Assembly: GCA_903903925.1 (NCBI GenBank)
Contig: CAIVAU010000188.1
Span: 1 to 64,000 of the forward strand
Direction: 5' to 3'
Source of the DNA: an uncultured cyanobacterium
Lineage (GTDB): Bacteria; Cyanobacteriota; Cyanobacteriia; Cyanobacteriales; Nostocaceae
DNA length: 64,000 bases
The translations under genes and the position numbers were made by a program. This document shows positions 1-8,140 of this stretch, one piece after another. The notes under the pieces were generated by a model, which saw nothing but the letters and a program-made list of their open reading frames with translations, was not told where the DNA came from and ran no database searches. The number at the start of each line of letters is the position of its first letter. Position 1 is the stretch's first letter.

Positions 1-1
1 A

Positions 2-2920
2 GGGATTGAAAACATATTCACTCGTGTGACTGGCAATAACCCTTCTAATATTTTGGGAACACTGGGCGTGAATGGGAACGCCAATTTGTTTTTACTTAAT
101 CCTAATGGTATTGTTTTTGGGCCAAATGCCCAGCTAGATATTCAAGGTTCGTTTTTCGCCACCACAGCAAACAGTTTTAAGTTTTCAGGTGGTGGTGAGT
201 TTAGTGCGACTAATCCCCAAGCACCGCCGTTGTTAACCATGAGTGTTCCTGTGGGTGTACAGTATGGGGCAAATCCAGGAAGTATCACCAATCAATCTGT
301 AGCTGTGGATGCCAGCAATAATTCTGTTGGTCTTCAGGTGCTATCTGGAAACACCTTGGCACTTGTAGGTGGTAATGTGAGCTTAGATGGTGGAATCCTA
401 ACAGCACCAGGAGGAAGAGTTGAGCTTGGAGGATTGGCAGCACCGGGAACGGTAGGATTACAGGTAAATGGTAACAATTTAGCGATTAGTTTTCCTGATA
501 GTGTAAACCGAGCAGATGTGTTTCTCACCAAGAGAGCTTCTGTTAATGTGCAATCTGGAGCCTTAGGGAACAGTGGTGATATTAATGTGCAGGCTGGATC
601 GCTTTCTTTAAGTGATGGTGCTCAACTACAAGCTAGTACCTTTGGACAAGGCAATTCAGGCAGTGTGATCATTCATGCTACCAAGAGCGTTTCCTTAGAT
701 GGCCATAGCACCGCTATCTTCAGTTCTGTGGGAGAAGTCAACTACCCCCAGAATAACGTTGTCAAAGGCAATGGGGGCAACATTGGGATTACTACAGATC
801 AACTTTTACTCACCAATGGTGCTGGACTAGTGACTAACACCTTTGGACAAGGCAATGCAGGCAGTGTGGTCATTCATGTTACTCAACTTTCACTCACCAA
901 TGGTGCTCAACTAGAAGCTAGCACCTTTGGACAAGGCAATGCAGGCAATGTGATCATTCATGCTACCAAGAGCGTTTCCTTAGATGGCCATAACACTGGT
1001 ATCTTCAGTTCTGTGGGAGAAGTCAACTACCCTCAGAATAACGTTGTCAAAGGCAATGGGGGCAACATTGGGATTACTACAGATCAACTTTTATTTACCA
1101 ATGGTGCTGGACTAGTGACTAACACCTTTGGACAAGGCAATTCAGGCAGTCTAGTCATTAATGCTATTCAACTTTCGCTCACTAGTGGTGCTCAACTAGA
1201 AGCTAACACCTTTGGACAAGGCAATGCAGGCAGTGTGATCATTAATGCTACCAAGAGCGTTTCCTTAGATGGCGATAACACTACTATCTTCAGTAATGTG
1301 GGAGATGGCAACTACCTTCAGAATAACGTTGTCAAAGGCAATGGGGGCAACATTGGGATTACTACAGATCAACTTTCACTCACCAATGGTGCTCAACTAC
1401 AAGCTGGCACCTTTGGAGAAGGTAATGTAGGCAATGTGATCATTAATGCTACCAAGAGCGTTTCCTTAGATGGCAATCACACTGCTATCTTCAGTTCTGT
1501 GGGAGATGTCAACTACCTTCAGAATAACGTTGTCAAAGGCAATGGGGGCAATATTGGGATTACTACAGATCAACTTTCACTCACCAATGGTGCTGGACTA
1601 GTAGCTGACACCTTTGGACAAGGCAATGCAGGCAGTGTGATCATTCATGCTCAACAAGGGTCAGTTGATGTACAGCAGGGAGGGCAAATAAATAGCAGTG
1701 TTGAGAATGGAGGCACTGGAAATGGAGGGGATGTGAAGATCTCAACTGATGCTCTCACACTGGACAATGCTTCTATAATTGCCAACGCTAATAGTGGTAA
1801 TGGTAAGGGTGGTACGATTGAAATCAACACCAGAAACTTGCTGCTAGGAAACAATAGCAATATTTCCACCACTGTCGCAGGCAATGTAAGGGGTGGGAGC
1901 ATTCAGATCTCAACAGGTTCCCTATTGATTAATAATCAATCTCGACTTGATACCTCGACATCTGGAACAGGCGATGCAGGCAGTGTGATGATTAATGCTG
2001 CACAAGGGTTGGTTGATGTACAGCAGGGAGGGCAAATAAATAGCAGTGTTGAGAATGGAGGCACTGGAAATGGAGGGGATGTGACGATCAAAACTGACAC
2101 TCTCACACTGGACAATGCTTCTATAGTTGCCCAAACAGCTAATGGTAAGGGTGGTACGATTGGAATCAACACAGGAAACTTGCTGCTACGAAACAACAGC
2201 TGGATTTCTGCTACCGCAGGCTCAACAAATCATCCTGGTAGTGGCGGAATCATCAACATTAACGCCAAGGATGGATTTGTTATAGCAGTACCATCCGAAA
2301 ACAGCGATATCACTGCTAATGCCTTTGGTGGTAGTGGTGGCAGGATTACAATTACCGCCAACCGCGTTCTAGGGTTTCAATACAGGGGAAAGTTGAGTAC
2401 ATCTGACATAATAGGGCTTCGTAACAACCACACTAGCGATATCAGCGCCAGTTCTGATGTGGGTCAGCAAGGGCAAGTATCTCTTAATACTCTCAGCATT
2501 GACCCTAGTCAGGGACTTGTTGCACTGCCGACAAACCTAGTAGATGTTACTGGGTTAATTGCCCAAGGTTGTGGCGCTGGCAACAGTGGAGCTGCTAAGG
2601 GGCAGAGTGAATTTGTGATCACTGGACGTGGAGGATTGCCTCTTAGTCCTGATGATCCCCTAAGTGCTGGGGCTGTGTCATCAAGTTGGGTAAATCGTGA
2701 TGCTAATAAATTCAGTGATAATACTGTAAAAACCACTGTTAAAGAAGCGAATGTAATGGAATTTGCATCAGGTGCGGCTATGCCTTTAGTTGACGCTGTG
2801 GGTATGGTACGTAATAGCAATGGTGACATTGTTTTGACTGCTCAATCTGCAACGGCTACTCAGCTTCAGTCTGGGTTGTCTAGTAAGTTATGTGGTGTTG
2901 GTTACAGTGATACGCAGTAG
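2..2920 (+). CDS. Filamentous haemagglutinin-like exoprotein (TpsA), 5' end outside window
   Basis: This is the exoprotein of a two-partner secretion system, predicted to be exported through the outer membrane by the adjacent TpsB and to fold as a long right-handed beta-helix. The frame is open to the left edge, so the true start is outside the window; a GTG at 26 is only internal. The first visible residues belong to the conserved TPS secretion domain, with motifs such as LGTLGV, NLFLLNPNGIVFGPNA and a GSFFA-type strand. Residues from about 190 to 560 are strongly repetitive: units with ATKSVSLDG, VVKGNGGNIGITTDQL and TFGQGNAG recur four times. A second repeat, VDVQQGGQINSSVENGG, occurs twice near 1660 and 2010. 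The C-terminus contains GLVALPTNLVD, common at the end of cyanobacterial members. The ligand or target is unknown. Family assignment is firm. Confidence 0.9.
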   Translation, partial: GIENIFTRVTGNNPSNILGTLGVNGNANLFLLNPNGIVFGPNAQLDIQGSFFATTANSFKFSGGGEFSATNPQAPPLLTMSVPVGVQYGANPGSITNQSVAVDASNNSVGLQVLSGNTLALVGGNVSLDGGILTAPGGRVELGGLAAPGTVGLQVNGNNLAISFPDSVNRADVFLTKRASVNVQSGALGNSGDINVQAGSLSLSDGAQLQASTFGQGNSGSVIIHATKSVSLDGHSTAIFSSVGEVNYPQNNVVKGNGGNIGITTDQLLLTNGAGLVTNTFGQGNAGSVVIHVTQLSLTNGAQLEASTFGQGNAGNVIIHATKSVSLDGHNTGIFSSVGEVNYPQNNVVKGNGGNIGITTDQLLFTNGAGLVTNTFGQGNSGSLVINAIQLSLTSGAQLEANTFGQGNAGSVIINATKSVSLDGDNTTIFSNVGDGNYLQNNVVKGNGGNIGITTDQLSLTNGAQLQAGTFGEGNVGNVIINATKSVSLDGNHTAIFSSVGDVNYLQNNVVKGNGGNIGITTDQLSLTNGAGLVADTFGQGNAGSVIIHAQQGSVDVQQGGQINSSVENGGTGNGGDVKISTDALTLDNASIIANANSGNGKGGTIEINTRNLLLGNNSNISTTVAGNVRGGSIQISTGSLLINNQSRLDTSTSGTGDAGSVMINAAQGLVDVQQGGQINSSVENGGTGNGGDVTIKTDTLTLDNASIVAQTANGKGGTIGINTGNLLLRNNSWISATAGSTNHPGSGGIININAKDGFVIAVPSENSDITANAFGGSGGRITITANRVLGFQYRGKLSTSDIIGLRNNHTSDISASSDVGQQGQVSLNTLSIDPSQGLVALPTNLVDVTGLIAQGCGAGNSGAAKGQSEFVITGRGGLPLSPDDPLSAGAVSSSWVNRDANKFSDNTVKTTVKEANVMEFASGAAMPLVDAVGMVRNSNGDIVLTAQSATATQLQSGLSSKLCGVGYSDTQ
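640..1650 (+). repeat. Tandem coding repeats inside the TpsA gene
   Basis: A block of nearly identical DNA modules encodes the beta-helix rungs of the exoprotein. The segment coding for ATKSVSLDG begins near 676, 961, 1246 and 1450, giving periods of 285, 285 and 204 bases. The DNA is conserved at silent sites as well, so the copies look recently duplicated or homogenised. The shorter third spacing shows a module lacking one TFGQGN-type rung. Such repeats are expected to change copy number by recombination. Confidence 0.85.
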
Positions 2921-3021
2921 GTTTGCTTAGGTAACTGACTTCTTGAGGAAGTCCAGCACTGAAGTGCTGACTACGAACTCACTCAACAATTGATGTTTTG
3001 CCTATACCTGGATTTCCTATT

Positions 3022-4776
3022 ATGAACCCTTTAAGGGGCTGGCGATCGCTCAGCCTGTATTCTCTCCTTTCTAAATCTTCTCCTGTGTTGATAGTGCTCT
3101 CAGCGGCAATTCTTAGCCTCAATGGAGAACGGTTAGTGGCGCAAATTCCGCCAATTGAGGTGAAGCCGCCTTCTAGAGAACCGTTGCCAGAATTACAACC
3201 TTTGCCATCTTTACCACCGCCAGAGCAATTGTTGCCAACACCACCTGAGACAATTACTCAACCAGAATCTACTCCGGAGGCACTACCTGAGACATTAGTC
3301 GTCGAGCGGTTTGAGTTTGTCGGTAATACGGTGTTTAGTACCAAAGAACTGGCGAAAGCAGCAGAGTCTTATACCAAACACCAGATTACTTTTGCTCAAC
3401 TGGTGGAGCTCCGTTCCTATCTGACGAAATTATATGTAGATAAAGGTTATGTCACCTCTGGAGTGATCATTCCGCCTCAAACTATCAAAGCTGGAGTGGT
3501 GGTGATCCAGGTGGTGGAAGGAAGTTTGGAGAAGATCAATGTCACTGGTACGCACCACCTCAATCCGAGTTACGTTCGCGATCGCCTAGCAATAGCTGCG
3601 GGTAAACCATTCTCACGCGATCGCCTCTTGTCAGGATTGCAACTATTACAACTCGATCCGCTGATTAAAAGTATAACTGCGGATTTACAAGCTGGTATCC
3701 GTCCCGGCACTAATATTTTAGAGGTGAAAGTTAAGGAAGCAGATTTCTTGAGCGGTCAAATTATAGTAGATAACGCCCGCAGTCCGAGTGTAGGGAGTTT
3801 CCAGCGGCGAGTCAATCTTAATGATGCCAACTTGTTGGGACTAGGAGATGGTTTAAATATCGGTTATACCAACACTGATGGTACTAACGGCTTTAATATT
3901 AACTATAGCTTGCCAGTTAACCCGCGCAACGGTAAGGTGACTTTCTCCTATGGCAAAACTAACAGTCAGGTCATAGAACATCCCTTCAATACATTGAATA
4001 TTACCTCTAAAGATAGCTATTACGAGTTAAGCTTCCGCCAGCCGATTGTCCAAACTCCTACCCAAGAATTTGCTCTGGGAGTAACCGCCAGCCACCAAAC
4101 GAGTCAAACCTTCTTAGGTGTTGATGGGATCGGTGGGTTTCCCCTGGCGGTGGGTGCTGATAAACAAGGAATCACGCGGGTTTCGGCTGTGCGATTTTCC
4201 CAAGAATGGAGCCAGCGCAGTAGTCAAAAAGTGATTGCTATGCGATCGCAATTTAGCCTAGGCTTAGGTCTGTTAGACTCAACAATCAACAGTCATGCAC
4301 CGGATAGCCGCTTTTTTAGCTGGCGTGGACAAGGACAATGGCTGCGTCTGCTAGCCCCTGATACTTTACTACTGCTGCAAGCAGATACGCAGTTAGCAGA
4401 TCGCAAGCTGTTGGGACTAGAACAATTTAGTATTGGCGGACAAACAAGTGTAAGGGGATACCGCCAAGATAATTTCTTCACTGATAATGGCGTACAGGCA
4501 ACTGCTGAGATTCGGTTACCGATTTTGCGAATTCCACAATTGCAAGGAGTCTTGCAAGTCACGCCTTTTGTAGATGTCGGTACTGTTTGGAATAATGGCG
4601 GCTCAAATCCCAAACCCAGCACTTTATTTAGTACGGGTTTTGGATTGCTTTGGCATCAAGGTGATCGCTTGACGGCGCGTTTTGATTGGGGAATTCCACT
4701 GACATCAGTTAATTCTAAGGGGAAAACATGGCAAGAAAACGGTTTGTATTTCTCTCTCATTTACACACCTTTTTGA
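3022..4776 (+). CDS. ShlB/FhaC/HecB-family outer-membrane transporter (TpsB)
   Basis: This is the outer-membrane partner that secretes the upstream exoprotein. The N-terminus has a hydrophobic signal-like segment (SSPVLIVLSAAILSL) followed by a proline-rich linker. Two POTRA-type regions follow at roughly residues 90-240 (VERFEFVGNTVFST, then INVTGTHHLNPSYVRDRL). A 16-strand barrel follows, with the conserved SIGGQTSVRGY motif; VRGY is the signature of the L6 loop in Omp85/TpsB proteins. I chose the ATG at 3022 over a TTG at 2998 because the signal sequence follows it directly. It lies about 100 bases downstream of tpsA, and its 3' end overlaps an in-frame extension of the CHAT gene, so the three are probably co-transcribed. 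Confidence 0.9.
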   Translation: MNPLRGWRSLSLYSLLSKSSPVLIVLSAAILSLNGERLVAQIPPIEVKPPSREPLPELQPLPSLPPPEQLLPTPPETITQPESTPEALPETLVVERFEFVGNTVFSTKELAKAAESYTKHQITFAQLVELRSYLTKLYVDKGYVTSGVIIPPQTIKAGVVVIQVVEGSLEKINVTGTHHLNPSYVRDRLAIAAGKPFSRDRLLSGLQLLQLDPLIKSITADLQAGIRPGTNILEVKVKEADFLSGQIIVDNARSPSVGSFQRRVNLNDANLLGLGDGLNIGYTNTDGTNGFNINYSLPVNPRNGKVTFSYGKTNSQVIEHPFNTLNITSKDSYYELSFRQPIVQTPTQEFALGVTASHQTSQTFLGVDGIGGFPLAVGADKQGITRVSAVRFSQEWSQRSSQKVIAMRSQFSLGLGLLDSTINSHAPDSRFFSWRGQGQWLRLLAPDTLLLLQADTQLADRKLLGLEQFSIGGQTSVRGYRQDNFFTDNGVQATAEIRLPILRIPQLQGVLQVTPFVDVGTVWNNGGSNPKPSTLFSTGFGLLWHQGDRLTARFDWGIPLTSVNSKGKTWQENGLYFSLIYTPF

Positions 4777-4794
4777 AAGAAGGGGAAGTAGGTA

Positions 4795-4814
4795 GGGGCG
4801 GGGTGACCCCGCCC
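4795..4814. repeat. GC-rich hairpin between TpsB and CHAT genes
   Basis: GGGCGGGG and CCCCGCCC form an 8-base perfect stem with a three-base loop (TGA) just after the TpsB stop codon. It resembles the GC-rich hairpin repeats seen elsewhere in the window (for example at 44527-44548). Since it precedes the preferred start of the CHAT gene, it could attenuate or stabilise the transcript. There is no T run, so a classical terminator is unlikely. Confidence 0.5.
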
Positions 4815-4856
4815 TTACGGGAGTGGGGGAAAAAGGGGAATGGGGATTCTGGTTTT

Positions 4857-7472
4857 ATGCCAGGAGTGAAGAAATTTCTCTATATCATTTTGGCTGGTCT
4901 GACTGCCTTACTGTGTATAGTTGCTTCACCTGTGCTTGCCCGCGATACAACAAGTCTTGAGTTTACCTCATCCCTTGTTGCTAATCTCCCTCAGGAGCAA
5001 GAAGCTAAAAATTTATATACAGCAGGGCGATTTGCAGAAGCAGTCAGCATGTTGCAGCAAGCATTGCAAGTTTATCAAGGCAAAAATGACACGATTGGAC
5101 AGGCGGTTGTCCTCAGCAATTTGGCTCTAAACTGGCAGCAATTAGGACGTACTCAACAGGCAAACCAAGCGATTGAAAATGCGATCGCCCTGGTACAGAA
5201 AACTCCCGAATCCCCGCAACGTTCCACAGTTTGGGCGCAAGCTGTGGATGTCAAAGGTAGTTTGCAACTGGCACAAGGCAAAGCAGAAGATGCATTGTTA
5301 TCTTGGACCCAAGCTGCATCGCTTTACCAACGCTTACAAGACAGCAACAAAGTCTCCCTCATCCAAGTTAACCAAGCACAAGCATTACAGACTTTGGGAC
5401 TGTATCGACGGGCAATTTCCACTCTCCAGAATTTGAAAACAAGTCTGCAAAACCAACCAGATTCCCTAGTCAAAGCAGCTAATTTTCGCACATTGGGTGA
5501 TGCTCTTTTAGTTGCAGGCGATCTCAAGCAGGCGGAAGTTAATTTACAAGCCAGTCTGAAGATTGCTAAACAACTACAATCACCAGAAACAATCGCCGCT
5601 GCTTACTTGAGCTTAGGCAATCTTGCTCGTGTTCAAGGTAAGGTGAAAGTAGAACACAATCAGGAAGCTCTGGGTTTTTACCAGCAAGCTGAGGTAATAT
5701 CTACTACTTCAGTCATGAAAACTCAAGCCCAACTCAACCGCTTGCGCCTGCTTGTAGAAATGAAGCAATGGCAAGAAGCACAAGCGCTCTACCCCCAAAT
5801 CCAAAGTCAAATTGCTAACTTGCCTCTCGGTCGTCGTGCCATTTATGCCCAGGTACAATTTGCCGAAAGCCTGCTAGATCTCAGGCTGAAATCCTCCACT
5901 CCCAGTCCCGAAACAATTGGTAAAATTCTCGCTGTGGCGCGTCAGCAGGCGGAACAATTGCAAGATATACGGACAGAGTCTTTTGTTTTAGGTAGTCTGG
6001 GACACTTGTATGAAATGACTCAACAATGGTCGATCGCCCAAGATTTGACCCGAAAGGCGCTTTCTTTGTCCCAGTCAATTCAAGCACAAGATATAGCCTA
6101 TCGCTGGCAGTGGCAACTTGGGCGCATTCTCTGCCAAGGACAAAGCCAGTGCGATCAACTTGGAAAGCTCACAGATGCGATCAATGCCTACACAGAAGCA
6201 TTTAATACTCTCCAAGGTATCCGAGGTGATTTGATTGCTACTAATACAGATGTGCAGTTTTCCTTTAGGGAAAGTGTGGAACCAGTATATCGCCAATTAG
6301 TAGATTTGCTGCTTTTATCGCCAAAATCTAGTCAAAGCAACCTCCAGCAAGCCCGCAATGTGTTAGAAGCGCTGCAAGTCGCGAAATTACAAAACTTTTT
6401 GCAAAAAGCTTGTCAAGATACCAAATTACAACTTGACAAGGTGATTGACACTAAAGACCAACAAGGAGCGATCATCTACCCAATTATCTTGGATGACCGT
6501 TTAGAAGTGATTGTCAAGTTACCCAAGAAGCCAGATTTGTACCACTACCCTGCCATCAAACTACCCAGACAGGAAATTGAGGCTACCTTGAACCAACTGT
6601 ATGAAAATCTCCAGGAAACAGGTTCTTATGAAGAAGTGCAAGAGGATGGTCAAAAAGTCTACAACTGGCTCATTCAACCAATGCAAACACAACTAGAGCA
6701 AAGCAATATCAAAACTTTGATTTTTGTCTTGGATGGTGCTCTGCGAAAAATCCCGATGGCAACTCTATATGATGGCAAACGGTATCTGGTGGAGAAATAT
6801 GCCATCTCCTTAGCTTTAGGGCTACAAGTGCGTGACCCCATTCCTTTACAAAGAAGAAAAATGAAGGTATTGGCAGCTAGCCTAACTAACCCACCAAAGC
6901 AGGTTCACGGCTTTTCCCGACTGGAAAATGTGCAAAAGGAAGTTGCGGAAATCAAGAATACTGGGGTAGATGTCAGTTTCATTGCCGAACAACAGTTTAC
7001 CAATAAAGCCTTTAACAAAAAGCTGAATACGTCTAATTTTGAGATCGTACACCTAGCAACTCACGGTTCTTTTGGTGCTGATCGAGAACATACATTTGTC
7101 CTGACAGCCGACGGAATTATGAAGATAGATGATTTTGATCGGCTGTTCCAAAGACAAGGAAAAGGTCGCACCCACGCAATTGAACTACTGTTTTTCAGTG
7201 CTTGCCAAACTGCTAAAGGCAACGACCAAGCAGTGATGGGCATTGCTGGAACTACAGTCCAAGCTGGTGCAAGTAGTGCGATCGCGAGCTTGTGGGATCT
7301 TGACGATGAATCCAGTGTTGTCTTCACCAGGGCATTTTATCAACACTTAGGGAAACCTAACATTAGCAGAGCGGAAGCATTACGTCTAGCACAGCAGACT
7401 CTGCTCAAAGATGATAACTACGACCATCCTCGCTTTTGGGCACCCTATGTCTTAGTCGGTAGTTGGCTATAA
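4857..7472 (+). CDS. TPR-repeat CHAT-domain protein with signal peptide
   Basis: This encodes a caspase-like CHAT peptidase preceded by tetratricopeptide repeats. The preferred start at 4857 gives a classical signal peptide (basic MPGVKKF, a hydrophobic run, then SPVLA as a cleavage-like site). The frame opens earlier, at 4728, but that extension overlaps TpsB and reads through a repeat hairpin. TPR helices span about residues 35-430. The CHAT domain occupies the C-terminal 300 residues with the predicted catalytic His736 (HLATHGSFG) and Cys783 (FFSACQTAKG), followed by GASSAIASLW and a terminal FWAPYVLVGSW block typical of cyanobacterial members. Its position directly after TpsA and TpsB suggests a role with the secreted protein, such as processing or signalling. 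That role is inference. The family call is firm. Confidence 0.9.
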   Translation: MPGVKKFLYIILAGLTALLCIVASPVLARDTTSLEFTSSLVANLPQEQEAKNLYTAGRFAEAVSMLQQALQVYQGKNDTIGQAVVLSNLALNWQQLGRTQQANQAIENAIALVQKTPESPQRSTVWAQAVDVKGSLQLAQGKAEDALLSWTQAASLYQRLQDSNKVSLIQVNQAQALQTLGLYRRAISTLQNLKTSLQNQPDSLVKAANFRTLGDALLVAGDLKQAEVNLQASLKIAKQLQSPETIAAAYLSLGNLARVQGKVKVEHNQEALGFYQQAEVISTTSVMKTQAQLNRLRLLVEMKQWQEAQALYPQIQSQIANLPLGRRAIYAQVQFAESLLDLRLKSSTPSPETIGKILAVARQQAEQLQDIRTESFVLGSLGHLYEMTQQWSIAQDLTRKALSLSQSIQAQDIAYRWQWQLGRILCQGQSQCDQLGKLTDAINAYTEAFNTLQGIRGDLIATNTDVQFSFRESVEPVYRQLVDLLLLSPKSSQSNLQQARNVLEALQVAKLQNFLQKACQDTKLQLDKVIDTKDQQGAIIYPIILDDRLEVIVKLPKKPDLYHYPAIKLPRQEIEATLNQLYENLQETGSYEEVQEDGQKVYNWLIQPMQTQLEQSNIKTLIFVLDGALRKIPMATLYDGKRYLVEKYAISLALGLQVRDPIPLQRRKMKVLAASLTNPPKQVHGFSRLENVQKEVAEIKNTGVDVSFIAEQQFTNKAFNKKLNTSNFEIVHLATHGSFGADREHTFVLTADGIMKIDDFDRLFQRQGKGRTHAIELLFFSACQTAKGNDQAVMGIAGTTVQAGASSAIASLWDLDDESSVVFTRAFYQHLGKPNISRAEALRLAQQTLLKDDNYDHPRFWAPYVLVGSWL

Positions 7473-7666
7473 GAAAAATGCACAGAACCCAAGAGATACG
7501 CAGGACGCATGTGCGTCTGAATTTCTATGCGCCGAGATTGGGTAGCGACTGACGTGCAACCCTCTTCATCCGTGCGTTACGCTTATCCTTGGAATTGAAG
7601 CTTCGGAACACCAACACTGGCTAATATTACCTATTCCTACCGTTAGTTGCCGAAAGATACCTTGGA

Positions 7667-7691
7667 ATACTATACTTGGAAAGTATAGTAT
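7667..7691. promoter_or_regulatory. Perfect 11-base inverted repeat upstream of a small gene
   Basis: ATACTATACTT and AAGTATAGTAT flank GGA, giving a perfect AT-rich palindrome that ends 27 bases before the ATG at 7719. Its position in the promoter region and its dyad symmetry suit an operator bound by a dimeric regulator. It could alternatively form a short hairpin in the 5' leader. No regulator is identified. Confidence 0.45.
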
Positions 7692-7718
7692 CGCATTTAG
7701 AAGGAATGGTTACTTTTT

Positions 7719-8000
7719 ATGAACAGCCAGATTCAGAAAGTATGTAAGCACAAACCCGGCGAAAAGTGGGAAAACGGCTGTTGTAGCCCAAATCCAACAT
7801 TGGTTGCTAACAGTTACAAAGACAGACTTGAAACATTGCTAGAATGGTGTAAACTTACTCGAGATTGTCTGGATGCTGAACAAATTGAGGAAGCCAAATT
7901 TTTCTTGAATCAGGCTATAAATGAGGTCATACGGGACAATTTAACAATAAAGGCAGAGGAAAGAAGGCGTTTAGGGGAAGAGATAAATCCTTTTTTCTAA
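7719..8000 (+). CDS. Small hypothetical protein (93 aa)
   Basis: I do not recognise this family. The protein is soluble and charged, with an N-terminal cysteine-bearing stretch (VCKHKPGEKWENGCCSPNP). The remainder is probably helical, with a leucine- and glutamate-rich segment (RLETLLEWC, EQIEEAKFFLNQAINEVI). The ATG is preceded by AAGGAATGG at moderate distance, and a perfect inverted repeat lies just upstream. It stands alone between the CHAT gene and the convergent NACHT gene. No transmembrane segment or signal peptide is visible. It may be a regulator or accessory protein, but nothing in the sequence decides this. Confidence 0.55.
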   Translation: MNSQIQKVCKHKPGEKWENGCCSPNPTLVANSYKDRLETLLEWCKLTRDCLDAEQIEEAKFFLNQAINEVIRDNLTIKAEERRRLGEEINPFF

Positions 8001-8063
8001 ATGCCCAGACCGAATGTACCGCCCAAAGGAGCACTCGTGTTTAAGTCCCCGACAAAAAGCCAT

Positions 8064-8088
8064 CAGTGTGGGCTTCTGACCCACACTG
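8064..8088. terminator. Hairpin between convergent genes
   Basis: CAGTGTGGG and CCCACACTG form a perfect 9-base stem with a seven-base loop. It lies between the 3' ends of the 93-residue gene and the NACHT gene. The location suggests a bidirectional terminator, although only short T stretches follow on either side. Confidence 0.45.
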
Positions 8089-8140
8089 TATTGCACTCTT
8101 GTATCTTTAAAATAGATTTTTATCAGTTCTTTGTGAGCGA

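Noticed and set aside
26..28. GTG at 26 as start of the exoprotein gene
   Set aside because: The frame continues upstream to the window edge with conserved TPS-domain residues, so the gene is truncated by the window and this codon is internal.
4728..4856. N-terminal extension of the CHAT protein from 4728
   Set aside because: It overlaps the TpsB gene, reads through a GC-rich repeat hairpin, and would bury the clear signal peptide that starts at 4857.
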